This document shows, in pieces, positions 35,884 to 44,436 of a stretch of 64,000 nt of DNA. Location: assembly GCA_947478925.1 (NCBI GenBank), contig CANJXY010000002.1, forward strand, positions 1 to 64,000, in the 5' to 3' direction. Below the pieces are notes generated by a model. The model worked only from the letters and a program-made list of their open reading frames with translations, did no database searches and was not told where the DNA came from. How positions within the stretch are numbered: the stretch's first letter is position 1; the number at the start of each line of letters is the position of its first letter. Source of the DNA: Hyphomonadaceae bacterium. GTDB lineage: Bacteria > Pseudomonadota > Alphaproteobacteria > Caulobacterales > Hyphomonadaceae. The position numbers and the translations under genes were made by a program.

Positions 35884-37218
35884 ATGAACCGTCGCCAGTT
35901 CCTGCTTGCCTCCGTCGCCACGGCCGCCCTTGCCGCCTGCGCCTCCCAACCCGCTGCCGGCGGACCGGCGCGCAAGCCGAATGTGATCGTCATCCTGTGC
36001 GACGATCTCGGCTATGGCGACCTCGGCGCCTTCGGCAACGGCATGATCCGGACGCCAAATATCGACCGTATGGCCGCACAGGGCGCAAAGCTCACGACGT
36101 TCTATGCGTCTGCTAACGTGTGCACGCCCTCGCGGGCCGGACTGATGACGGGGCGCTATCCAATCCGCACGGGTCTGGCCCGTGATGTGATCCGGCAGAC
36201 CGACACGAATGGCCTGCCGCTGTCCGAGATCACCATTGCGGAGGCGCTGAAGCCTGACTATGCGACGGCGCTCGTCGGCAAATGGCACCTCGGACACGTC
36301 GCGCCATTCTGGCCGCCGACGCAGCATGGCTTCGACCTGTTCTTCGGGCTGCCCTACAGCCACGACATGCAGCCGCTACATCTTTACGATGCCGAACCCG
36401 GCGTTGAGATCACGCAGGAAGAGCCGGAGATGGACCGGCTGACCGAGCGATTTTTTGCGCGCGGTTTCAAGTTCATCGACGCCAACAAAGATCGCCCCTT
36501 CTTCCTGATGCTGACGTTGACGGCGCCACACGTGACGCTTGACCCGCATCCCGATTTTGCAGGGCACAGCGCTGCCGCCGAGTATGGCGACGTGGTGGAA
36601 GAGATCGATGCGAATGTCGGCAAGCTGATGCATCAGCTAAAGACACTGGGCATCGACAACGACACGCTGGTGATCCTCACCTCGGACAATGGTCCATGGT
36701 GGGAAGGTTCATCCGGCGGACTGCGCGATCGCAAGGGTGGCGCGGGATGGGAGGGTGGCTATCGCGTGCCGTTCGTCGCACGGCAACCGGGGCGCATTCC
36801 GGCGGGCCTTGTGAACGACTCGATCGCGATGAACATCGACCTGCTGCCCACCATCGTGCGCTGGACAGGCGGCACGGTTCCGGACGTCGAGCTGGATGGC
36901 GCCGACATCGCCTCGCTGCTGACCATTCCGCGCGCGCCCTCACCCCATGACGAACTGGTGCTGTTCATCAACGAGGATGTCGCCGCGGTGCGAACGCAGC
37001 GCTGGAAGTATGTCGTGCGGAGTTTCTATCGCGCGTATGAGGGGGTTCTCGACGCTCCTGGACGCAATGACTGGGCCTTGCTCGTGGACATAGAGAAGGA
37101 TCCGGCGGAGTCGTACGACGTCTCCTCGCTGCACCCAGACGCACTGGCCGACATGGCGGCGCGCGTGGCGAAGGCCCGGGCGACATTCACGCCGCTGGCG
37201 ACACCGAAGACCCGTTGA
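35884..37218 (+). CDS. Sulfatase, exported
   Basis: A 444-residue sulfatase. Signal MNRRQFLLASVATAALAAC has a twin Arg and a lipobox (LAAC), so it is probably Tat-exported and lipidated. The active-site motif CTPSR (Cys80, modified to formylglycine by a maturase) is followed by GLMTGRYPIRTG. Metal ligands are in VILCDDLGYGDLG and LTSDNGPWWEG. It cleaves sulfate esters or sulfamates. Substrate unknown. Ten bases separate it from the SMP-30 gene, suggesting joint use in sulfated-sugar catabolism, though no sulfatase-maturing enzyme is in the window. Confidence 0.92.
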   Translation: MNRRQFLLASVATAALAACASQPAAGGPARKPNVIVILCDDLGYGDLGAFGNGMIRTPNIDRMAAQGAKLTTFYASANVCTPSRAGLMTGRYPIRTGLARDVIRQTDTNGLPLSEITIAEALKPDYATALVGKWHLGHVAPFWPPTQHGFDLFFGLPYSHDMQPLHLYDAEPGVEITQEEPEMDRLTERFFARGFKFIDANKDRPFFLMLTLTAPHVTLDPHPDFAGHSAAAEYGDVVEEIDANVGKLMHQLKTLGIDNDTLVILTSDNGPWWEGSSGGLRDRKGGAGWEGGYRVPFVARQPGRIPAGLVNDSIAMNIDLLPTIVRWTGGTVPDVELDGADIASLLTIPRAPSPHDELVLFINEDVAAVRTQRWKYVVRSFYRAYEGVLDAPGRNDWALLVDIEKDPAESYDVSSLHPDALADMAARVAKARATFTPLATPKTR

Positions 37219-37265
37219 ATCACGCACCGCTTGCCTCCGGCGGCCTCTCCCCCTAACCAGCCTGC

Positions 37266-38225
37266 ATGGCCGTCTATACCGACATTGATGACACGACACT
37301 GACGACGCTGCTGGAGGCGTATGATCTCGGTCCTCCGCTGGCGTTCAAGGGCATTGCCGAAGGCGTCCAGAACTCGAACTTCCTGCTCGAGACGCCGAAG
37401 GGCCGCTATATCCTTACCGTGTTCGAGGAACGCACGCAGAAGGAACATCTGCCCTTCTTCATGGGCATGATGGGACACCTTGCGTCAAAGGGCTTTCCCG
37501 CACCGCTTCCCGTGCCGGCGAAGGACGGGAGCCCGCTTCGCATCGTGCACGGCAAACCGGTGGTGATCTGCACGTTTCTGCAGGGGATGAGCCCGCGCCG
37601 GCCCGACATTGATCAATGCCGCGCGCTGGGCCAGGGGCTGGGGCGTTTCCATGTGGCGCTGGGCGACTTCCGGATGCGACGTCCGAACGACCTGTCGATC
37701 TCGGCCTGGCCGAAGCTATGGGAAGGACGAGGCAGCGAGGCCGACGCCCTGTCACCGGGACTGGCATCGCAGATAGACGGCGACATCGATTTCCTGAAAG
37801 CAAACTGGCCGAAGACGCTGCCCGGCGGCGCCATCCATGCCGACCTGTTTCCGGACAATACCTTCTTCCTGGATGGCAAACTCTCGGGCGTGATCGACTT
37901 CTATTTCGCTTGCTCGGATTTCCTCGCCTACGATCTTGCTGTCTGCCTCAACGCGTGGGCGTTCGAGCGGCGCGGTGAGTTCAACCTCACCAAGGGCCGC
38001 GCCCTGATCGCGAGCTATGAGACCGTGCGCAGGCTGGAGCCGCGCGAGCGCGCGGCGCTGCCGATCCTGTGTCGGGGCGCCGCGATGCGGTTCTTTCTGA
38101 CGCGCCTTGTCGATCTGGCCGCAACGCCGGAGGATGCGCTGGTGAAGCCGCACAATCCCCTCGACTACGCCGAACGCCTCGGCTTCCACCGGCAGGCAAA
38201 ATCGCCGGAGGACTATGGGGCTTGA
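37266..38225 (+). CDS. thrB: Homoserine kinase (aminoglycoside-phosphotransferase fold)
   Basis: A 319-residue ThrB of the alphaproteobacterial/Pseudomonas type, unrelated to the GHMP ThrB. GIAEGVQNSNFLLETPKGRYILTVFE is the nucleotide loop, GGAIHADLFPDNTFFLDGK the Brenner catalytic loop, and VIDFYFACSDFLAYDLAVCLNAW the DFG-like Asp region. It phosphorylates homoserine for threonine synthesis. In many alphaproteobacteria thrB follows ispH directly and precedes rnhA; here two genes intervene. Confidence 0.93.
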   Translation: MAVYTDIDDTTLTTLLEAYDLGPPLAFKGIAEGVQNSNFLLETPKGRYILTVFEERTQKEHLPFFMGMMGHLASKGFPAPLPVPAKDGSPLRIVHGKPVVICTFLQGMSPRRPDIDQCRALGQGLGRFHVALGDFRMRRPNDLSISAWPKLWEGRGSEADALSPGLASQIDGDIDFLKANWPKTLPGGAIHADLFPDNTFFLDGKLSGVIDFYFACSDFLAYDLAVCLNAWAFERRGEFNLTKGRALIASYETVRRLEPRERAALPILCRGAAMRFFLTRLVDLAATPEDALVKPHNPLDYAERLGFHRQAKSPEDYGA

Positions 38226-38240
38226 GTGAGGAGGCTGCCA

Positions 38241-38441
38241 TTGAGCGGCGGATTTACTGGCATGCAGATGCTTGCTTCTATCGGTCCCGGCCGCGCCGGT
38301 ATTTTTGGCTGGTATGTCGTCACGGGCGCTTGCGCAGGCGTCATCGCGGGTCTCGTCTTCTGGCTTGTCCGACACCCGGATCGTGAAGTGCTCAGCGCGC
38401 CACTGAGACCATGGTGGCGACGCCGACGGCGGCAGCGATGA
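38241..38441 (+). CDS. Small membrane protein, TTG start
   Basis: A 66-residue frame starting with a TTG at 38241, with a strong GAGGAGG (38228-38234) 6 bases upstream, just after the thrB stop. The product (SGGFTGMQMLASIGPGRAG, then IFGWYVVTGACAGVIAGLVFWLV and a basic Arg tail) has one membrane helix with positive C-terminal flank. The 3' end overlaps the convergent gene by 50 bases. Function unknown. The ribosome-binding site is the main support. Confidence 0.55.
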   Translation: MSGGFTGMQMLASIGPGRAGIFGWYVVTGACAGVIAGLVFWLVRHPDREVLSAPLRPWWRRRRRQR

Positions 38442-38988
38442 CTAGCATCACAACCCACATGGGAATGAAGCGCTGTGCCGCTTGTTCGGGCCGCGCTAAG
38501 ACCGTCTCGCCGCGCAAACGCACGGGGCCCTCCGGTTCATAGTCCGTCATCGTGCGGCGTTCGCCCAGACCAATCGCGTCGAACTCGTCATCGGCTTCTG
38601 CGCGGGTGACGCCTATGCGACGGAGGGCCTGATTGATCGGGCCGCTTCCCTTCGCCGTTTGAGGCGCTACGACCTCGTGGGCTTCAACAAAGGCTATTGC
38701 GGCCTGTCCTCCCGTTCCACCGAAGTAATCAGTCTCGACATAGGCAAGGCCGCCGCCTTGCGCCGTGGCTTCGGCGAGCGCCTCCGACAGGCCGAGGGGC
38801 GAGGCGCCGAGCCCTGAGGGACGGATGGCGCCGGGATACTTCGCCTCGATAGCGACGTAGAGCACTTCATCAACAGGGATTGCCTGCCAGCTGCCACGCA
38901 GATCAACGGCGCGGGCAGCGGGCCACTGCATCAGGAAGGCCGTGATCGCCGAGCCTTTGCCGATGATGAGGTGAACGCTGTGTCCCAT
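38392..38988 (-). CDS. Hypothetical protein with a C-terminal membrane anchor
   Basis: A 198-residue protein: a soluble N-terminal domain with repeated short strands (HSVHLIIGKGSAITAFLMQW, VLYVAIEAKYPGAIRPSGLG, GGLAYVETDYFGGTGGQAAIAF) and one C-terminal helix FIPMWVVMLVIAAAVGVATMV. The fold probably faces the cytoplasm with a tail anchor. YVETDYFGGTGGQAA contains a glycine-rich turn. No family recognised. Divergent from rnhA. Confidence 0.7.
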   Translation of the reverse strand: MGHSVHLIIGKGSAITAFLMQWPAARAVDLRGSWQAIPVDEVLYVAIEAKYPGAIRPSGLGASPLGLSEALAEATAQGGGLAYVETDYFGGTGGQAAIAFVEAHEVVAPQTAKGSGPINQALRRIGVTRAEADDEFDAIGLGERRTMTDYEPEGPVRLRGETVLARPEQAAQRFIPMWVVMLVIAAAVGVATMVSVAR

Positions 38989-39044
38989 GACGATACGTTA
39001 GCACGAGTCTTGACGCGCCAAGCGAACCCGCAGACGTCAGCGGC

Positions 39045-39491
39045 ATGAGCGATGTGATCGAGATCTGGACTGACGGCGCATGTTCCGGGAACCCGGGGCC
39101 GGGCGGCTGGGGCGTGCTGATGCGGGCCGACGGCGTCGAGTCCGAACTACATGGGGGGGAGCCGGGCACCACCAACAACCGCATGGAACTCATGGCGGCA
39201 ATCGCGGCGCTGGAGTCGCATCCGGCGGGTGCGAAGATCATCCTGCATACGGACTCAACCTATGTGAAAGACGGGTTGACCAAATGGATCATCAACTGGA
39301 AGCGCAATGGCTGGAAGAACGCGTCCAAGGAGCCGGTGAAGAACAAGGACCTGTGGGTTCGCCTGGAAGCCGCCGCGGCTTCTCACAAGGTAGACTGGCG
39401 CTGGGTGAAAGGTCACTCCGGCCACAAGGAGAATGACCGGGCGGACGCGCTCGCCCGCCTCGGTTGCGATGAGAACAAAGGCCGGCGTTAG
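39045..39491 (+). CDS. rnhA: Ribonuclease HI
   Basis: A 148-residue RNase H. Catalytic Asp/Glu/Asp/Asp are visible in [38 protein letters not shown] and NDRADALAR. It removes RNA from RNA-DNA hybrids. The basic handle ([21 protein letters not shown]) is the typical substrate-binding loop. Its stop overlaps the end of the convergent membrane-protein gene by 4 bases. It belongs to the ispH-thrB-rnhA grouping common in alphaproteobacteria. Confidence 0.97.
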   Translation: MSDVIEIWTDGACSGNPGPGGWGVLMRADGVESELHGGEPGTTNNRMELMAAIAALESHPAGAKIILHTDSTYVKDGLTKWIINWKRNGWKNASKEPVKNKDLWVRLEAAAASHKVDWRWVKGHSGHKENDRADALARLGCDENKGRR

Positions 39492-40258
39492 CCGCCGAAC
39501 GACGCGATCCAGCCAGCCACACCCTTCCAGGCGTCGGACCCGCCGATGATCGGCACGGTCAGCTGGAATGCGAGCACGGCGCCTCCCGCGATCAGGTAGA
39601 CCGGATGCGGTTTGCCGCGCGTGCGCCAATCATTGATGATAGCCGCGACGATCAGGAGGTCAGCGACGATGCCCGGCGGGATCGTCAGGGGTAGCGGCGG
39701 CGGCAGGGCGACCCCGCCCGGCGGCGTGGGCGGCGCGAGGGCGACCTGGAACCAGCGGGCAATCGGCGCCTGAAGCAGGCTTATCGTGCCAACGAGAAGC
39801 AGGCGCTTGTGCACCTCCGGCTTTCTGACGTTGACGATGGCCAGGACGAACATTGCCGCGAACAGCAGGATGCCGCCGATCTGGACCCAGCTGAACTCAA
39901 GAGCTTCATCGCGATGTCCAGCGGCGCTCAACATGGCGACACGCGACACGACGGTTGCGAAGACAGCAAAGACCATGGCGGTGGCCCACGAGACACCCAG
40001 CAGGCCCCAGCTGCGGTGAGCAAGCGTGCGGCCGGATGCGATCAACCAGGTCTGGGCTGCGAACAGCAGGGTCCAGCCGAAGAAGATCATGCCGTGAATA
40101 TGGACGATGGGCGGTGCGGCGAACTGCCCCTGCATCAACGGCATGAAGTAGGTCGGCATGAAGCCAAGAACCGCCACGGCAACGCAGGTTGCTGCCATCC
40201 ATGCATAGAACCAGCGCGTCGGGACTTTCGCCGCGCGGCCGATTGCAGCTTCCGTCAT
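39488..40258 (-). CDS. Polytopic membrane protein, DUF2306-like
   Basis: A 256-residue protein with about seven helices ([77 protein letters not shown] and others). [22 protein letters not shown] and [12 protein letters not shown] place conserved His residues inside helices, as in heme- or quinone-linked membrane families. I call it DUF2306-like with reserve. ATG 40258 is chosen because GGGGAAGAAG is 8 bases upstream. Function unknown. Confidence 0.7.
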   Translation of the reverse strand: MTEAAIGRAAKVPTRWFYAWMAATCVAVAVLGFMPTYFMPLMQGQFAAPPIVHIHGMIFFGWTLLFAAQTWLIASGRTLAHRSWGLLGVSWATAMVFAVFATVVSRVAMLSAAGHRDEALEFSWVQIGGILLFAAMFVLAIVNVRKPEVHKRLLLVGTISLLQAPIARWFQVALAPPTPPGGVALPPPLPLTIPPGIVADLLIVAAIINDWRTRGKPHPVYLIAGGAVLAFQLTVPIIGGSDAWKGVAGWIASFGG

Positions 40259-40416
40259 GACATCTTCTTCCCCGTTCAAAGTGCGTCACTGTCCCACGAA
40301 TCCGGGCTTGTTAGAAGCGCCAACCTCGAAATGGGAGTCGAGACCGCGGCTTCGTATCTCGCTTTTGTGTTGCGACGCAGGCTGTTATGACTATGTGCCT
40401 GGATGCCGGGGCACGC

Positions 40417-41259
40417 ATGAACGTCGAACTTGCTGAAGAACGCATTCTGCTTCTGCCGGACAAGCTGGGCGCGCCGCAGGCGGAGGCTCGTTCCGCGGCC
40501 AAGCGGACGGAAGCTTTCGGCGCTTTCGCCCGGCTGGGCGGCTTGCTCCAGAAGCCCAAAGACGAAGATTTCGAAGTCATCTACCGCGAGCTACGGCTGC
40601 AGCCCTTCTGGCGGATCAGCGCATCGACCACTTATGTCTATGAGCGCGTGAAGCAGCACAAGGTGAAGGTTGGCGCCGAGGTGCAGTCGGTGACGCTCGG
40701 CGCGCAGAACTTCCCGGTCGTTCATCGCGAGGCGACCGTGCCAGTGACGGAGTGTTGCCGCGAATCGAGCCAGAAAGACTGGCTGTTCGACGGCATCACG
40801 AAGAAGTACGACAGCACCCTGAAAACCTATGCCGGCATCGAGACGGCGACGGTCACGGCCGAAGAGCTCAATGAACAGGCCAAGGCCGGCGCGGTCGTGG
40901 TACCGCCAGAGGCGCGGGCATCGATGCTGACGCGCGAAGTGATTTCGCGCTCCATCCGAAAGATCGAGGCGGACCGGATCATCGAGGAGACGATGCGGGT
41001 AGACGCCATCGATCTCGTTTATCGCCCCGTCTACGCCATGCGGTATCGCTGGCAGCAGAAGGAAGCCGTCGTCGAAGTCGATGCCGTGACGGGCGAGACC
41101 CGCGTAGGGGGTACAACCTTTGAAGGCTATGTCGGCAAGCTGGTCGACCGCGACTTCCTGCTCGATGCGGGTGTCGAGGCGGCGAACATGTTCATTCCCG
41201 GCGTGAACCTCGCCAAGATCATCGTGACCAAAGGCATGCAGAAGCTGGCAAAGTCCTAG
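40417..41259 (+). CDS. Hypothetical protein, 280 residues
   Basis: A soluble protein starting at ATG 40417 (MNVELAEERILLLPDKLGAP). The pattern FEVIYRELRLQPFWRISAST, VYERVKQHKVKVGAEVQSVTLG, VDAIDLVYRPVYAMRYRWQQKEAVVEVDAVTGETRVGG looks like an ordered alpha/beta domain. VVEVDAVTGETRVG recalls the PepSY-like repeat. A C-terminal hydrophobic stretch (AGVEAANMFIPGVNLAKIIV) may be amphipathic. No family named with confidence; its 3' end approaches nfeD convergently. Confidence 0.65.
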   Translation: MNVELAEERILLLPDKLGAPQAEARSAAKRTEAFGAFARLGGLLQKPKDEDFEVIYRELRLQPFWRISASTTYVYERVKQHKVKVGAEVQSVTLGAQNFPVVHREATVPVTECCRESSQKDWLFDGITKKYDSTLKTYAGIETATVTAEELNEQAKAGAVVVPPEARASMLTREVISRSIRKIEADRIIEETMRVDAIDLVYRPVYAMRYRWQQKEAVVEVDAVTGETRVGGTTFEGYVGKLVDRDFLLDAGVEAANMFIPGVNLAKIIVTKGMQKLAKS

Positions 41260-41269
41260 GGGCCGGGTC

Positions 41270-41749
41270 CTAGGCGCTGATCGGTCGGACAGTAAGTATG
41301 CCGCCTTCGGATCCGGTCACCACGATGGCATCGCCAATCGTAATGCTCGCGGCATCGGCCAGAGCCGCCAGCCACATGGTATCGCCGACCTTCACCTTGC
41401 CACGCCTGTCGACGAAGGCGGTTGCCGCCTCGCCGTGCTGGCCCACCATGTTGGCCAAACGGTCATTGAGATGGGGATGCGAGGTCTGCTTGCGGCGAAC
41501 CCCTTTGAACAGTGTTCGCCCACAGATAACGAAGATGATCGCCGCCACGCCAAAGAACACCATCTGCCCTTGCCAACCGCCGACAGGCAACGGCACGAGC
41601 AAGGCAAACAGAGCGGTAAGGAATGCGCCGACGGAGACCCACAGCAGATCGAATGTTCCCACAGCGACCTCGATCGCGAGCAGGATGATGCCCAAGCCGA
41701 GCCAGTGCCAGACAGTGAGTCCATCCAGGAAACCTACGATCGCCTCCAT
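41270..41749 (-). CDS. NfeD-family membrane protein
   Basis: A 159-residue protein: three helices (HWLGLGIILLAIEVAVGTFDLLWVSVGAFLTALFALLV and QMVFFGVAAIIFVICGRTLF) and a C-terminal OB-fold domain (LANMVGQHGEAATAFVDRRGKVKVGDTMW, GDAIVVTGSEGGILTVRPI). NfeD-type proteins pair with SPFH (stomatin-like) proteins; here the stop of the SPFH gene is 2 bases from the NfeD start, so they form an operon. Likely a membrane microdomain or quality-control complex. Confidence 0.9.
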   Translation of the reverse strand: MEAIVGFLDGLTVWHWLGLGIILLAIEVAVGTFDLLWVSVGAFLTALFALLVPLPVGGWQGQMVFFGVAAIIFVICGRTLFKGVRRKQTSHPHLNDRLANMVGQHGEAATAFVDRRGKVKVGDTMWLAALADAASITIGDAIVVTGSEGGILTVRPISA

Positions 41750-41751
41750 CG

Positions 41752-42735
41752 CTATCCTCGCGTGACGAACGGGCTACCGCCGGTGGGCGGCGTAATGCCT
41801 GCGTTGTTTGCCCGCACATTATCGGTCAGCGCTTTCACGCCTTCGATCGCGCCAACAAGACCAGCAAAGTCGGCGGGAACAATGACCGTGCGTTGCTGCG
41901 GCGAACTCGCGAGCTTGGCGAAGGCTTCGACGTATTTCAGGCCAAGGAAGTAATTGATCGCGTTGACGTCGCCCTTGGCGATGGCTTGCGAGACGACCTC
42001 GGTGGCCTTGGCTTCCGCTTCGGCAGCACGCTCACGCGCCTCGGCATCGCGGAAAGCGGCCTCGCGACGACCCTCTGCTTCTAGGATCTGCGACTGCTTC
42101 AGACCTTCGGCCTTGAGAATGGCGGACGCGCGATCGCCTTCGGCTTCGAGAATCTGCGCGCGCTTCAGACGTTCCGCCTTCATCTGCCGCGCCATCGCTT
42201 CGGTGATGTCGGCCGGCGGCGTCAGGTCCTTGATCTCGATCCGCGTGACCTTCACACCCCACGGATGCGTCGCTGCATCGATCACCTTCAGCAGACGCGC
42301 ATTGATGTCGTCACGGTTTGACAGAACCTGGTCGAGGTCCATCGAGCCGACGACGGTACGGATGTTGGTCATCGACAGGTTGGTAATCGCGCGGATGAGG
42401 TCGTTCACCTCGTAAGCCGCCGGCACCGCGTCAACGATCTGGGTAAAGACAACGGCGTCACAGGAAACTTGCGCATTGTCCTTGGTGATGACTTCCTGCT
42501 GCGGGATGTCGAGCACGGTCTCCATCATGTTCAGCTTATGGCCGATGCGGTCCACGAACGGCATGATGAAGGCGAGGCCAGGCGACAGCGTGCGCGTGTA
42601 CCGCCCGAACTGTTCGACCGTGAACATATAGCCTTGTGGCACCACTTTTACGGCGCTGAAGATCAGCAGCACGCCAAGGATGACAAGTCCGACCGGGATG
42701 ATCGCCCACACGTTCTGGTTGAAGTCGAAATCCAT
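41752..42735 (-). CDS. qmcA: SPFH/Band 7 (stomatin-like) membrane protein
   Basis: A 327-residue protein with an N-terminal membrane helix (VWAIIPVGLVILGVLLIFS), the SPFH domain (VVPQGYMFTVEQFGRYTRTLSPGLAFIMPFVDRIGHKLNMME through IRAITNLSMTNIRTVVGSMDLDQVLSNRDDINARLL) and a coiled-coil of Glu/Ala repeats (RAQILEAEGDRASAILKAEGLKQSQILEAEGRREAAFRDAE). It oligomerises into cage-like rings in membranes. ATG 42735 with AGGAG 8 bases upstream. It leads the operon with nfeD. Confidence 0.93.
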   Translation of the reverse strand: MDFDFNQNVWAIIPVGLVILGVLLIFSAVKVVPQGYMFTVEQFGRYTRTLSPGLAFIMPFVDRIGHKLNMMETVLDIPQQEVITKDNAQVSCDAVVFTQIVDAVPAAYEVNDLIRAITNLSMTNIRTVVGSMDLDQVLSNRDDINARLLKVIDAATHPWGVKVTRIEIKDLTPPADITEAMARQMKAERLKRAQILEAEGDRASAILKAEGLKQSQILEAEGRREAAFRDAEARERAAEAEAKATEVVSQAIAKGDVNAINYFLGLKYVEAFAKLASSPQQRTVIVPADFAGLVGAIEGVKALTDNVRANNAGITPPTGGSPFVTRG

Positions 42736-42805
42736 CCCACCCACTCCTCTGGCGTCACGCCAGGCAATAATGGGGAAAGATGGGGGACAATACCACCGGA
42801 ATCAA

Positions 42806-42828
42806 TGCGGGGCCCAAAAGGCCCCGCA
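42806..42828 (-). terminator. Inverted repeat after the peroxiredoxin gene
   Basis: TGCGGGGCC at 42806-42814 and GGCCCCGCA at 42820-42828 form a perfect 9-bp stem with a 5-base loop, about 28 bases after the peroxiredoxin stop. The T-run on the minus strand is poor (TTGATTCC), so the hairpin call is firmer than the termination call. Confidence 0.55.
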
Positions 42829-42855
42829 CCGGATTATTGCAGTTGCGTGAAAGGA

Positions 42856-43338
42856 CTACAGCTGGCCGAGCATGTAGTCGGCTGCGCTAACCTTGAACTC
42901 GCCCGGGGCCTCTACGTTCAACTGCTTCACTACGCCATCCTCGACAACCATCGAGTAACGCTGCGAGCGCGAACCCATGCCGAAACCCGAGCCGTCCATC
43001 ACCAGGCCAACAGCCTTGGCGAAGGCGCCATTGCCGTCCGCCAGCATGATCACGTCGTCGCCGACCTGCTGGTCCTTGCCCCAGGCGTTCATGACGAACA
43101 CGTCGTTTACCGACACGCACGCAATTGCGTTGACGCCCTTGGCGCGCATCTCCGCTGCGGCTTCCTTGTAACCCGGCAGGTGGCGCGCCGAGCAGGTCGG
43201 CGTGAAGGCTCCCGGCACAGCGAACAGAGCGAGCTTCTTGCCTGACGTGAGATCAGCCACCGTCATGTCGGCCGGCTTGCCTTCCTTCATCACCTTGAAG
43301 GTTGCTTCCGGCAGCTTGTCGCCCACCTTGATTGTCAT
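42856..43338 (-). CDS. Peroxiredoxin (Prx5-type)
   Basis: A 160-residue thiol peroxidase. KLALFAVPGAFTPTCSARHLPGY gives the peroxidatic Cys with its PxxxT/SxxC setting. The later MADGNGAFAKAVGLVMDGSGFGMGSRSQRYSMVVEDG matches the Prx5 type that reduces hydroperoxides with glutathione/glutaredoxin or thioredoxin. No second Cys pair is obvious apart from AIACVSV. ATG 43338 follows GGAGGAGA. Divergent from the YqgE gene. Confidence 0.93.
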   Translation of the reverse strand: MTIKVGDKLPEATFKVMKEGKPADMTVADLTSGKKLALFAVPGAFTPTCSARHLPGYKEAAAEMRAKGVNAIACVSVNDVFVMNAWGKDQQVGDDVIMLADGNGAFAKAVGLVMDGSGFGMGSRSQRYSMVVEDGVVKQLNVEAPGEFKVSAADYMLGQL

Positions 43339-43490
43339 GCGGCAGTCTCCTCCGAAGGGAATGGAACAGGAGGGGATGTAGTGGATTTCAGGGCCGAAGG
43401 CGAATCCGTTCATGTCCGAACCGATACCCGCTTGCCTTGCGACCTCCGAAAGCCCAGCATAACGGCTTGGCCCGATCAGGAGAGATCACA

Positions 43491-44054
43491 CTGCTGGAAG
43501 GCTCCCTCGCCGGAAAACTTCTGATCGCGGCGCCCGCGATCGAAGACGCGCGGTTCAGCCGTGCGGTCATCCTGATCTGCACCCACAACAACGATCACGC
43601 GATGGGCATCGTCCTCAACAAGGCGAGTGACGATGAGAACCTGCCCGACCTGCTCGACCAACTCGGTGTCGACGGTCACGAGGCGCCAGAGGATGCCCAC
43701 ATCCTGATCGGCGGCCCGGTCAGCCGCGAGCGCGGGTTCGTGCTTCACTCGGAAGACTATGACAGTGACGGCGCGACGCTGAGCATTTGTGAGGGGGTCT
43801 GCCTGACGGCAACCCGCGACGTGCTGCACGCAATGACATCGGATTCGCCGCCGGAGCGGTTCGTGCTGGCGCTGGGCTATTCAGGCTGGGGCGCGGGACA
43901 GCTGGAGCAGGAATTGATGGACAATGTCTGGCTGGTCGGCGAGCCGGACGTGGCGCTGGTCTACGACCCGTCGCTGGACACCAAATGGAGCCGCGCTCTC
44001 GCCCGGATCGGTGTCTCGCCGGACCGCCTCCAGATTTCGGGCGGAAAAGCCTGA
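43491..44054 (+). CDS. YqgE/AlgH family (UPF0301) protein, apparent CTG start
   Basis: A 187-residue protein of the family with E. coli YqgE: GSLAGKLLIAAPAIEDARFSRAVILICTHNNDHAMGIVLNKA, IGGPVSRERGFVLHS, LALGYSGWGAGQLEQEL. No ATG, GTG or TTG lies at a sensible place, but AGGAGAG (43478-43484) is exactly 6 bases before a CTG (43491) that gives the standard length (E. coli YqgE is 187 residues). A TTG at 43467 is the fallback. Function of the family is not settled. It precedes gatC. Confidence 0.82.
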   Translation: MLEGSLAGKLLIAAPAIEDARFSRAVILICTHNNDHAMGIVLNKASDDENLPDLLDQLGVDGHEAPEDAHILIGGPVSRERGFVLHSEDYDSDGATLSICEGVCLTATRDVLHAMTSDSPPERFVLALGYSGWGAGQLEQELMDNVWLVGEPDVALVYDPSLDTKWSRALARIGVSPDRLQISGGKA

Positions 44055-44148
44055 TTTCACCTTCGCTGCACGACACCACGCGTCCAGAGCTTGAGTTGGC
44101 AGGCGAGGCCGTCTAGGGCAGGCTCTTGAAAAGTCCGAGGACCCATTC

Positions 44149-44436
44149 GTGAGCGTCGACAAGAAAACCGTCAGCAAAGTCGCGCGCCTGGCGCGTATTG
44201 CCGTTCCCGAGGACCGGCTGGAGCCCATGGCAACGGAGTTGAACACCATCCTCGCCTGGATCGAGCAGCTCAATGAGGTCGATGTCGAAGGCGTCGAGCC
44301 GATGACGACGCCGGTGGCCATGGAGTTGCCCATGCGCGATGACGTGGTGACGGACGGCAACATCCGCGACCAGGTCCTGTCCAACGCGCCCCGCACCGAA
44401 GACGGGTTTTTCGTGGTGCCGAAGGTGGTGGAATAG
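44149..44436 (+). CDS. gatC: Aspartyl/glutamyl-tRNA amidotransferase subunit C
   Basis: A 95-residue small subunit starting at GTG (GAGGA 8 bases upstream). [42 protein letters not shown] and [26 protein letters not shown]-type ending match GatC. It stabilises GatA in the GatCAB complex that converts Glu-tRNA-Gln (and Asp-tRNA-Asn) to the amide forms. Its stop TAG touches the next ATG. GatB is outside the window. Confidence 0.95.
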   Translation: MSVDKKTVSKVARLARIAVPEDRLEPMATELNTILAWIEQLNEVDVEGVEPMTTPVAMELPMRDDVVTDGNIRDQVLSNAPRTEDGFFVVPKVVE

